From Prosapia bicincta (taxonomy: Eukaryota; Arthropoda; Insecta; Hemiptera; Cercopidae), in NCBI GenBank assembly GCA_036971475.1, contig JBAIZL010000010.1, forward strand, positions 9,595,526 through 9,659,525: a stretch of 64,000 nt of DNA, written 5' to 3'. The position numbers and the translations under genes were made by a program. This document shows, piece by piece, positions 25,930 to 36,750 of this stretch (position 1 is its first letter; each line of letters begins with the position of its first letter). Under the pieces are notes generated by a model that was not told where the DNA came from, did no database searches, and was given only the letters and a program-made list of their open reading frames with translations.

Positions 25930-27252
25930 TCTCTTCATCTAGTTCTTATGTGAAGTTGCATCCAAGCATTGGAGTTTGAATGATATTCAACCGGTAGCTT
26001 TTTGATACCTTGAAAACAACGTGGATTTTTAGATTTACCGATAATTAAGAGTTTTTCTTTATGACCAACCATGTTAACACAACACAAAACAGTTATTCTT
26101 TGTTTACATATTTTACAGCCGTTAGCAATTTCATTTTTAAATAAGTAAGTATGTTCGGGTAAAGCACGATAATAAAGTCCTGTTTCATCTGCATTGTATA
26201 TGCAGCTAGGAGCATACTCGGCCAAAATCTTTGGCCATTCGTGTTGTAACCAGTCCTCAGCTCCAACAAAATCAGCATTTCTTTTTTCACCACACGTTTT
26301 CTTGTAAACAATATTTTCCCTCCTCTTCCATCGATTGAACCATCCATCTGTGGCTTTAAAATCCTGTTTTCCTATTTTTTTGGCAAGATCCTCAGCTTTT
26401 AGACGCATTAGTGGGCCGTCAACTCCAGCATCTTTTTCACGAACATTTTTAAACCACAATTTCAAAGCTGATTCCACTTGCGGGTCCTTCCCAGAACGAT
26501 GTCTTTTGTTGTCAACATTTGCATTACACTTTGATAATGACAAGATTTTTTCTTTGTCGTTCAATATTTTACATAAGAGAGGTTCTTTGACTCATTTTTG
26601 ATAATTTACTGTACCTATCTAGAGTATCAAGTTTTTGTTTAAGACTTAAATCGCGTCGTTTCTTTTGAGATTCGGACATCTTGCTATACTGTCCTTTGAA
26701 ACTTCAAGTGACACTAAACTCTACAAAACAAACGACAAAGATCTTTAAAAATTAAGTTATGTAAAATCACACTGAAATACTGTAATAAACGTTCATAAAA
26801 ATTTATTGTTAAAAATACAGTAGGACTGTACTGTAAATGGTTCAGTAGTAACATCAACTAATGTTAACAAACAACTAAGGTCGACTCAGCGAGTCTAGGG
26901 TGTTTGCATAAACAAAGAGTAAGGGAGACATTCTGAGAACTGTGCTAAGTGCTGAAACCGTTATAAAGTATTTCTGTTATTCTAAAAATAAACATTCTAT
27001 GAATTGGGCTCATTGTGTGTTGCACGTGCTGTTTACACTACTTTGTAGACATTTTTACTTGGTCTGTGCTAGTATACGTTGACGCATATGATTTTGAATG
27101 GCAAATTAAATGATAATAATAAGCGAACAAATGATTACAATAAGCGGCCTAATTACAATGTATTAATATACGTCCGTGTTTGTTTTTCAATGAAACGATA
27201 ACAATAACCGAATGATAACATTAACCGTGATCACAATAAGCGTCGCCGACTG
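25930..27252 (-). mobile_element. Tigger/pogo DNA transposon, 5' half
   Basis: The 5' terminus is at 27252. Read on the minus strand it starts CAGTCGGCGACGCTTATTGT, a Tigger-type terminal inverted repeat, and is preceded by TA, the expected target site. A leader of about 570 bp precedes the transposase remnant. The element stops near 25930, where transposase similarity ends, so the 3' half and the 3' terminal repeat are missing. Confidence 0.8.
25935..26679 (-). pseudogene. Tigger transposase N-terminal half, broken
   Basis: The start codon is at 26677-26679, followed by MSESQKKRRDLSLKQKLDTL, the first CENP-B-type helix-turn-helix that binds the terminal repeats. The frame stops near 26577 and resumes in another frame from 26564, giving 209 residues: the second DNA-binding helix-turn-helix with GWFNRWKRR near residues 74-82, then the start of the DDE catalytic domain with NADETG at residues 124-129, which holds the first catalytic Asp. 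The protein ends after NSNAWM, where the family continues to the second Asp and the third acidic residue. It cannot be an active transposase. Confidence 0.85.
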
Positions 27253-27337
27253 TATATAAAGAATTAACCCTGGCTTTTAGTTGGTACCAAATAGTTTTAT
27301 TATATATAATTAGTGATAAACATAAATAATGTGAATA

Positions 27338-27614
27338 CGAGGTGAGGCTAGAAAAAAACCGAACTAGCACAGGTGAAGCAATAAAACGAATGCAATAAGG
27401 CTGAAAGCCGCCTGGCCTGTCACGTGTAATGTCAAGTAATGTATGGACTTACCGAAAATGATCTGCAGCATTGCTTTGAACAGTGGAAAATTCGTATGGA
27501 GCGGTGTATAGACCTAGGAGGAGAGTACATTGAAGGAGATAACATCAAATTGTAAATAATGGAAAATAAAATTTTTTTATAGCATCAGTTCGGTTTTTTT
27601 CTAGCCACACCTCG
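27338..27614 (+). mobile_element. Short mariner-family element with intact termini
   Basis: A 277-bp element flanked by TA on both sides (27336-27337 and 27615-27616). The 28-bp terminal inverted repeats start CGAGGTGAGGCTAG on the left and CGAGGTGTGGCTAG on the right (read inward), with one mismatch. It is an internally deleted mariner rather than a random MITE, because it keeps the last part of the transposase frame (27442-27555). Confidence 0.92.
27442..27555 (+). pseudogene. mariner transposase C-terminal remnant
   Basis: The frame reads YGLTENDLQHCFEQWKIRM, then RCIDLGGEYIEGDNIKL to a stop at 27553-27555. W-x4-RCID-x3-EY-x-EGD is the usual last segment of mariner transposases, beyond the DDD catalytic domain. 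The DNA-binding and catalytic parts are deleted, so it depends on a full transposase elsewhere to move, if it still can. Confidence 0.85.
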
Positions 27615-27619
27615 TATTT

Positions 27620-29632
27620 GTAATAAATTTGAATGTTAATATTTAATTATTTATTATGTGATTTATCGCAAAGAGAGTTTAAATCATTTCCTTCTCATAG
27701 TTACTCATGTTGTAATAACATCCAGGATTTTTCTGTTTTCAAATTTATTTATTTATTTACATTTTTCATCACCAATCTGGGTAATCCTTTTATTGGGCCA
27801 ACTATAGTCATTGGTTTTCTTAGGATTTTATAAATATTTAAAGAGAATTGCTAAGAAATTTAGGTAAATTGAAAGTCTCTAGATAATTGTAACTGATATA
27901 GGTTGTCACGGCGGCCATCATGCCTCCAACAATTGTAAAGAGAAAGTTATTTGCAGTATAAGGCTTTATGACTTAGCAATCCTCTCTGTCATTGCAGCCT
28001 TGGTTTACCTGATTTCTTAAAATTACTGATTAATCACTTTTACAATATGTCTCAGAAATTTGTTATATGATGTGTGACTCATTTCCTGGATTAAATGCCA
28101 GTGAGGATGTATGCATTTTCAGTATCTCAGTGTTTGAATTTTTTGCAATAATCAAAACTAAATGTTTTGTTAAAAAATTGTTGACAAATTTAATATTACT
28201 AGAGTTTGTGCTGACATAAATGTGTCATTGGTTTTTCACGTTCTTTGAAAGCAAATACAAGCTGCAGAAACAGGTAGCTTCTTGCAATTGTCATTTGTTC
28301 ATGGAATTGTTAAAAAAGATGATGACTTAATTCTCAGAATATTTTATTTAGTTAATGTCTGTTTGCTCTTAGACAGTCATTTAGGAATTACAAAGAGATT
28401 TGAAGAATCACAAAATGTTTAGTCATTCCCAACATTAGTTATTGCAACATATTATTAACTTGCAAAATTCATTTCTTTAAAGAAACTTGCCAATTTAACA
28501 AATATTAATACCATTATTAATCAAAAATGAATCTGTGAAATAGTATTGTAATAAATAAATCAATCTAAATATGAAAATTAAGAAGTAAAAGTATAAATGG
28601 CTGATGCAATGGTAATCTTCTGACAGTTGGAAACATGGAAGTTAGTAGAAAACTTCTAAGTTAAGTTGTTTTTATTATTGTAAACATTAGGCCTACATAG
28701 ATTTTTATTTTAAAAGTCAATATTAATGGTTTGTTGGAATATTGAAGACACTACGTCTAAAAAAATAAAGGGAATGTACTTTTGTAAATGTTTTCATTTA
28801 TAAAGTAGAAATTATATTAATTTGTGTGAGAATAGATATTTGTAGAGAAGTATTTTATTTTAAACTTTAGACCAACAAAATTGTGTTTGTATACTTTATG
28901 TGTGTAATTACATCAAAACAGAGAAGCTGAAAGTTTTAAATCTAGTAGCTGAAGATATATTAAGATAAGAAGACATGAAGAAAACAACAAGCATAAACCA
29001 TAGAGTATTTACGTCATCTAAATGTACAATTACCAAGTAAGGACAGTATGATAGTAAATCGTGATAATTTTAGTTCACTAAACATTATCATCATGGCTAT
29101 CTTAAATTTTGATTGGAATTTAATCAGTTAAAATAATATGGCATTATTCTTTCAAATGACGTGAAATATATATTTTAGTTAGTTTCTTTGAAACTTACAG
29201 AATAAATATATTGATAAATATCCTGTGTGCTATGAACTCATGAAATACAACTTAAGAGATTTTTTGTGTGTTTGTATTTAAATAGCATTACATCTCCTTT
29301 TCTTTCAGATCACTTTTCCTGCATATTGCAAGTGCGAAAACCAAAGTATTTGGCTATTATTAGGAAAATCGTACCGCCCTTATCAGATGTTTATTACATG
29401 AGTTAAATAGAGGAATTGTAAATTGAGATGAGAATCTGTTTCTAAAATAGTAATTATTTTAATCTAAATATTCTTTACTAATAGATTTTTTCTATTTCAG
29501 TCAAATATGGGCCTTGTTACCTATTACTGTTTTATTCATTTTAAGTTTACATATATTCATTTCCTTTAATTTTTAAATCTTGTCTGGCTATTATCTATTT
29601 ATTTCATAATACTTATTTTTTTTGAAAACTCA
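27620..29632. other. Intronic sequence, nothing recognised
   Basis: Unique AT-rich intronic sequence without supportable features. Confidence 0.45.
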
Positions 29633-30165
29633 GAATTTTGAGTGCTTTAAGGGACATAAAACAAAACCCTTATGAAAAAGTTGATCTAATATAGAAAGAA
29701 AATGGAAGTATGGAAATGTGAATTACTTTGCAGCTGAAAGGAGAGCAATGACTATGGAATTTTGAGTGCTTTGGGGAGCATAAAACAAAACCCTTATGAA
29801 AAAGTTGATCTAATATAGAAAGAAAATGGAAGTATGGAAATGTGAATTACTTTGCAGCTGAAAGGAGAGCAATGACTATGGAATTTTGAGTGCTTTGTGG
29901 AGCATAAAACAAAACCCTTATGAAAAAGTTGATCTAATATAGAAAGAAAATGGAAGTATGGAAATGTGAATTACTTAGCAGCTGAAAGGAGAGCAATGAC
30001 TATGGAATTTTGAGTGCTTTGTGGAGCATAAAACAAAACCCTTATGAAAAAGTTGATCTAATATAGAAAGAAAATGGAAGTATGGAAATGTGAATTACTT
30101 TGCAGCTGAAAGAAGAGCAATGACTATGGAATTTTTGAGTTCTTTGTGGAGCATAACACAAAATT
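29633..30165. repeat. 124-bp tandem repeat, 4.2 units
   Basis: Starts of the AGTGCTTT landmark lie at 29641, 29765, 29889 and 30013, exactly 124 bp apart. A fifth, decayed start is at 30138. Units are nearly identical, which suggests recent duplication. Confidence 0.96.
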
Positions 30166-31965
30166 ATATAAATATCAGTATCTGAGAGGAAGATAATATC
30201 AAGTCATATTTATTTCCTTTGGAAGCCACACCCTAAGGGCATATGTTATAACACACAATTGGTGGCTCTGCTGTATTAGTTGGGATTTAAACAGTTGACT
30301 TTATTTCAGGACAAGATAATAAATGACATAAAATGGTTTATGGGTTATCTCAAGTCTTGATTAGTGGTTTTGTAGTAAGAGGTCTGCTCTTACAGTGAAA
30401 TACATTATCAGATGGTAGATGGCAATAACTAAATGTATTGGTTGTGTTAAGTGAAAATTCCAGATACAGGAATGAAATATTTAAGTTATATTTAAGATAT
30501 TATACATTGACATGAAAAGTAATTGTCATAACATGGTGAAAACTAATATAATAATCCGATAGTCTTCTATCATCAAAGATAACATAAGAGTTAATGGCTT
30601 TATAAAAAAACATCCATTATAGAGGAATTTGAGCAGTTGACCTCTATATTTAAAACAATAATAGCAAACACTTTTTTTTTTACAGTACTGATTCATTAAC
30701 TTATACATTGTATGTTTAGGTCAACTACTGGTAGACCCTTTCTTATGGCCCTGGTTCTTTTACATAACTACTTTGTAAACTAACTCATAACTTTCTAGTT
30801 TTCTCTGACTCCTATCCTGGTCAATGTTAACATATATTATAGCTGATCAGTTTGCCAGGGAAGTCAGTAATAGTCTTCAAGGTTTACCAACCCGTAGATG
30901 CCACTAAAATCTCCATATTGAGAACAGCACCTGAAGTAATTGGGTAATACCCAGCATGAGTGTGATGGTTACGTTATAGATTGTCCTGTACAGCTTTTCT
31001 GCATCATAAAAGTAGTATTAGATATCTTTCAATATATACGACTTACCTGAGCTGTTTGCATGAACAAGACAACAAATTTATTAAAGAGCAGGTTTATCTT
31101 ACCTATCCAAATCCTCCATATAGGAATATGTGCAATAAGTATGTCTATATGATCTAATTTAAGTTTAGGGGTGCAACCTTGGCTTGATTTTAGATAACTT
31201 GCTATGTGCAAACTTCTAAAGTCTAGAGCTTGGATGTCTATTTAAACATTTTGTCTAGAAGTAAGGGCCTAAGAAATGTTAAAGAAAGATAATCTATTGA
31301 AATAATGATAAAAACTTGGTGCATTTTTAACTGGTTTGGGAACTAACTTCAGTTACACGGAATTAGTTTTTTTAAATGTTTAAATTTTATTGACCAATCA
31401 TTAACCTACTTGTGTCTGTTTACGGATTCAGTTGAACTGTGTGAAGTGTCATGACCAAAATGGTGTAGTACAGTTAAGGAATTTGAAAAGCAATAGCTAT
31501 TAAATCCATAAAAGTATCTCTGAAACAGAATTATCTATTGAAGTGTATTTAGCTGATAGTAGCTATCAAATTCTGGTAGGATTACATAACTATAATGTAT
31601 GATTGTGTGAGAATTTAGCCTCTCTCTTTGCTTATTGTTTTGGAAAGTTATTTACAATTGTACTTTCCTTATTTTATACAACAACCTTCATTCAGCTTCA
31701 CCTATTTGGATGCAATCATATTATTATTCATAAGAGTCATGCATAAGAGGATGCATGAGTCATATTTCAGAGCAGAATATTATTGTCACACACTTATAAA
31801 TCCCATAGATATATATTGAAATGAAATCAGGATAGTAGACGTCAAATGGAAAATATTTCTTGAGTGTTACATTGTTTTTATAATAAACTTTTCTTTATTT
31901 AAATTTGTATTCTTTACTTGAAATTTATTTGGTAAGTTTTTTACTGAGAGATACTTTTTATTGTT
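30166..31965. other. Intronic sequence, nothing recognised
   Basis: Unique AT-rich sequence. Short frames here have no recognisable domains. Confidence 0.45.
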
Positions 31966-32222
31966 ACCCATGAGGAACAGGTAAAGCATGGGGAGATATA
32001 TGAGGGACAGGTAAAGGATGAGGAGATATAGATAGTGTCAAGGTAAAGGACGAGGAGATTTATGAGGGACAGGTAAAGGACAAGGAGATTTATGAGGGAC
32101 AGGTAAAGGATGGGGTGATTTATGAGGGACAAGTAAAGGATGGGGAGATTTATGAGGGACAAGTAAAGGATGGGGAGATATATGAGGGACAGGTAAAGGA
32201 TGGGGAGATATAGGTAGGGTCA
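31966..32222. repeat. 30-bp minisatellite, about 8 units
   Basis: Units contain TATGAGGGACAGGTAAAGGA with variation between ACAAGG and ATGGGG. The fourth unit is altered (GATAGTGTCAAGG), and the same variant recurs at the right edge (GGTAGGGTCAAGG). The purine strand is plus. Confidence 0.93.
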
Positions 32223-32401
32223 AGGTTCTTACATGGGGTTAAACTAGTTTTGAACATAATTATGACTTGAGCGCCCGTAATTTAAACTTTACGACAATTG
32301 CCTATATTTCTCATTAATATCATTTACATGGTTAATGAGAACAGCCTTTTTGGGAGATGTGTGTTATTGTCGACTAAGGCTGTAACTGAATTAAGTTAAT
32401 C

Positions 32402-32500
32402 ATAAAGTAAGTGCTGCTATAGGCAAGTGACACATATAATTATGTGTTCAAGTGCTTAAGTGTAAATTAGTAGCTCCAGTTGATATGGAATCAAATATTA
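32402..32500 (+). repeat. Diverged single copy of the 89-bp unit
   Basis: In order it shares TAAGTGCTGCTATAGGCAAG, a middle ACAAGTG-like part, TTAGTAGCTC and GATATGGAATCAA with the 89-bp unit at 8.4-14.2 kb. The middle is rearranged. It shows the unit existed as a dispersed sequence apart from the array. Confidence 0.75.
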
Positions 32501-32668
32501 TATAATTTAAACTAATTATGTAACAAGGTTGAATAAGGTCTCTTTGTGCTCATCCTAACTTAACAATACACATTTGGAATGTAAAATATAATTATAGGAA
32601 GAAGATTGCATAAACTACATTGGTATTGGAGATGGCATAATTGCAGCTAAAGTGAATCAGTGGACCAA

Positions 32669-33509
32669 AAAGGCGTTTACCCACCACCGGGGGGAGTTGG
32701 CAAAGACTAAAAGGCGTTTACCCACCACCGGGGGAGTTGGCAAAGACTAAAAGGCGTTTACCCACCACCGGGGGAGTTGGCAAAGACTAAAAGGCGTTTA
32801 CCCACCACCGGGGGAGTTGGCAAAGACTAAAAGGTGTTTACCCATCACCGAAGGAGTTGGCAAAGACTAAAAGGCGTTTACCCACCACCGGGGGAGTTGG
32901 CAAAGACTAAAAGGCGTTTATCCGCCACCGGGGGAGTTGGCAAAGACTAAAAGGCGTTTATCCGCCACCGGGGGAGTTGGCAAAGACTAAAAGGCGTTTA
33001 CCCATCACCGGAGGAGTTGGCAAAGACTAAAAGGCGTTTACCCACCACCGGGGGAGTTGGCAAAGACTAAAAGGCGTTTACCCACCACCGGGGGAGTTGG
33101 CAAAGACTAAAAGGCGTTTATCCGCCACCGGGGGAGTTGGCAAAGACTAAAAGGCGTTTACCCACCACCGGGGGAGTTGGCAAAGACTAAAAGGTGTTTA
33201 CCCATCACCGGAGGAGTTGGCAAAGACTAAAAGGCGTTTACCCATCACCGGAGGAGTTGGCAAAGAATAAAAGGCGTTTACCCACCACTGGGGGAGTTGG
33301 CAAAGACTAAAAGGCGTTTACCCACCACCGGAGGAGTTGGCAAAGACTAAAAGGCGTTTACCCATCACCGGAGGAGTTGGCAAAGACTAAAAGGCATTTA
33401 CCCACCATCGGGGGAGTTGGCAAAGACTAAAAGGCATTTACCCACCATCGGGGGAGTTGGCAAAGACTAAAAGGCGTTTACCCACCACCGGGGGAGTTGG
33501 CAGAGACTA
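32669..33509. repeat. 40-bp GC-rich minisatellite, 21 units
   Basis: Unit landmarks are AAGGCGTTTACCCACCACCG and GGGGAGTTGGCAAAGACTAA. Period is 40 bp; the first unit has one extra G. Variants include CCCATCACCGGAGGAG and TCCGCCACCG. It is far richer in G+C than anything nearby. There are no unique spacers, so it is not a CRISPR array. Confidence 0.97.
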
Positions 33510-33511
33510 TT

Positions 33512-35062
33512 TGGGTTGCTATGGTAATAGTTAAGCTGTGTGTATGAATGCATTACATTAACAGAGGAGACTTGTGGCTACAAAGAAATAGGGAGATATT
33601 CAGTACAACATTTCTCCTGGAGGCAATGGTTGTTGCAGGTCTTACACAGAAGAACATAGAACACACACAAATGAACAATTTCGTCTAAATCTAGAGTGCA
33701 ATACTTTAGGATGGTGTTGTCATGAATAAGCAGTGTATCTCACTCAAGAGTCTATATCAGATCAGTGAGTTATATTTCCCTAACTTACTCCTGTATTTGC
33801 AATCCGTTTATTTCTTATTAGATAATAGTTTGACTATGTGCCTTAAAAATGTAAATATGCCTTTTTTAAATATTGGACTGTAAGCACTTAAAATAAATGT
33901 AATTACTTCAGTATATTTATTAATTTTTTTATTTCAATGTCTAAATATAAACCTAAGATTAATACTGAAGTCTTGTTTTATTTAATAATACAATTATAAG
34001 TGAAATATTATTAAAAAATTAATATTAAATACCTATATCAAACACTAATTCCTACAAAATCTAAGTAAATTAGATAGTCTATATCTTATTAGAATATGAG
34101 TTGGTCTAATTATAAACGTGGTAGAAAAGTTAAACCTTACAATCTTAGGGCATAGAAGTGTACAACATGTTCAGTGTTTGAATCAAGGCATTTATGGCCA
34201 TTATTATTCTTTCTAGTGAGTTAAGTTTAATAATAAGATCTTTGAAAGTAGGTATTAGTTTTTTGAAAAAATGCCAACGTTTTAAAGTTTTTACATATAT
34301 GAAACACAAATACTTACAAAATCTAAATAAATGTATCATCTACATCTTACTAAAATATATGTTCATATAATTATTAACGTGTTACAAAAAATGTTTAATG
34401 TTACAATCTGAGGTTGTAAAAGTGTAGAAAATTATCAGTGTTGGTATTAAGGAGTTTATGACCATTATTATATTACGCCGTATTTATGCAAGCTCTGAAA
34501 TATCCTTTAATATGAAAATGGGTGGGATGTCTGGGCTGTAGAGCCAGCCAAGGACAGACAGTGTTGGGGGTTGCAGCCAAACAGTTATTGATTTTTACAC
34601 AGCCCTCTCTTCAACTCCCTTCTGCTGGTACTCTATTCTTGCAGTTTTATACCCTCAAATCACATTCCCAATATTTATCTACACAGACACTTCTGCAACA
34701 AAATATAACAATAAAACCTCCAATAATCTTGTATTTGTAAATAAATAAGTTTTGTAAAAACAGTGAAACATTATTTTAGGCTTTTTTCAAGTTAAAAAAA
34801 AAGAAATTCGTAGGTAATGTACATTTGTAGCTCTGTGTTGTTGTTTGGGATATATTTAAACAACAACCAAATACAATTACAAAGAATGACATTAAATTGT
34901 GTATTTAAATGGCTAAAGACCCTCCATGTATGAAACTAAAATGCAAAATCAAACTTTTCCAAACTATTTAACCTTGCCAGATTTTAACTTTTTGACAAGG
35001 CAAGTTAATGAAAGTACTTTTATTTGAATTACAATAATAATGTTTGAAACTTTTGATTTCAG
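33512..35062. other. Intronic sequence up to the linker exon
   Basis: Unique sequence ending in the acceptor TTTTGATTTCAG. Nothing else can be supported. Confidence 0.5.
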
Positions 35063-35147
35063 ATCGAAAGCAATGAAAATGTTAACACTAGATCAATTAT
35101 GCAAGTTACTTCAGTTCGCTGTTAACCGCATGAAATCTTATGAAGGG
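35063..35147 (+). CDS. Zmynd8: ZMYND8-like, linker exon between PHD and bromodomain
   Basis: The first base completes the Arg codon left open by the PHD exon. The 28 codons after it read SKAMKMLTLDQLCKLL and onward to KSYEG. ZMYND8 proteins carry the same SKAM-x-MLT-x-QL segment, the helix packing the PHD finger against the bromodomain. Splice sites are clear: TTTTGATTTCAG before the exon and GGG followed by GTAAGT after it. The exon ends in phase 0. The preceding intron is about 27.4 kb and holds three of the large tandem arrays. Confidence 0.93.
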
Positions 35148-36545
35148 GTAAGTCCTTCACAAAGCATACGATTTCTATTACTAACAATGTATTTTTATAT
35201 ATGTTTCCTTTGTTTTTTCAGAAAATAATAATTTTTGGCTTTGAAACTAAAAATGTTTTCAGAATTAATAAAGTAAAAACTATTGAAACACTTAAAACTT
35301 TCAAGATTTTTAAGGGCTGAATTGAATGAAACAAAATGAGTTGTTGATGCTTTTTACTATTTAATAAGCTTATCCTGCTTATGGAATTTGTCAGTTTTAT
35401 CAAGAACTACATAAATAAATAAAAGTTAGATGTCGGAGAGACTGACATTGTCTCAAAGATAAAGTAAACATGATACTTGTGCAAGAAACCTTGAACACAC
35501 AATAGAGAGAGCCGATGTAAAAATAGAAGATAACCTTTGGTAAGGAGTTGTGGGGGAGGAGAATGGAATAATGATTTTATTTAAGAATTTTGGGTTTGGC
35601 GAATTTCTTAATTGCATGTTGTATGTTTGTAAACAGTAATTTTAATTTAATGTATCTATAAAACGGATTACTTTCTTACTTAGATTTTCTTACATCTTTC
35701 GCCTTTTTAAACACAGGGTCCATATCCCGATGGAAGCAATATTCTCCAAGAGGAGATTAATGTTTTTACCTCTATATGTAATACAGCTACTTACAAAAGT
35801 TTTGCCATTATTCCCTGTTAATAAATTTCAATAGTTTTTGTTTCTTGCATTTAAGAAATTAATTACATCCTGTATTTCACATACCGTTAGGCTTTTAATA
35901 CTTGGAAGTTTTATACTCACAACATAAACTGTTCCAGAAAAAAAGGAAGTTTTTTATTTTTCATTTGGTCTAATTTTGGCCATCTGAAGCTTTGTGTTAA
36001 ATCTATCCAAAGTGAAATGAATTGTTTAAAATATCATTAAAACTGTTACATAAATACCAGATATTTAAAAACATTTTATTGCTGATTCATAGCCTGAAAC
36101 TACAATGAAAAATGCCACTTGAAATGTTTAATAATGAGTAACTATCCTGGACCCCAATCAAGCATAGCTTTGTATTTTATTGCAATTGTGACGTGTTTGC
36201 ACTTGTATGATAATAATTAGTAGTTTTGAGTGTCATTATTTTCTGTAAAAGTTATGAAAGCAGTTGTGATGAGGTTAAGGCCATAAAACTCCCCTCTCCT
36301 GGACAGGACCTCATATACGATGTAGACCTACTGTCTATTTAAACTTTGAGAAGTTTGGCTTTTATAAAATATGATCAAGTCTGCCAATTAATTCTCTCAG
36401 GGTGACAATACCAAAAGGATTCAGGTTGAATACTAGCTACTCCAAAGCAACTCTTAGTTAGTAGGCATCGCCTTATATGCAAATAAATAGTTCAACAATA
36501 AAGAAATAGAATACAGTTAAATTAACGTCATAAATTTTTGGCAAG
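35148..36545. other. Intronic sequence, nothing recognised
   Basis: Begins with the donor GTAAGT. Unique AT-rich sequence. Confidence 0.45.
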
Positions 36546-36569
36546 ACGTAATTAATAAAGTTTTTTGTT

Positions 36570-36750
36570 GTAATTATCTTGAATTCACTGATTAAATTAT
36601 AAGTAATTATTGCGTAACTGACTGAATACTTTTGAACTTTCTTGCTGACAAGTAAATAGCAGGTCGGCTTTGTCAATGAAATGATTGTTTTGAAGTGCGT
36701 CGGCAAGTAAGTTCAAAAGTATTTACCCAGTTACTAAATAATTACTTATT
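36570..36750. repeat. Palindromic fold-back element, copy 2
   Basis: Arms at 36601-36650 and 36699-36748 are imperfect inverted repeats. The left flank TTGAATTCACTGATTAAA and the TTGCTGAC/GTCGGCAAG ends match the palindrome at 18.1 kb, so the two are one family, with this copy the more diverged. Confidence 0.75.

Noticed and set aside
31941..32223. Proline/serine-rich frames on the minus strand
   Set aside because: They translate the 30-bp minisatellite and have no other support.
32669..33509. Regular 40-bp repeats suggest a CRISPR array
   Set aside because: Repeats follow each other with no unique spacers, and the window is animal nuclear DNA.
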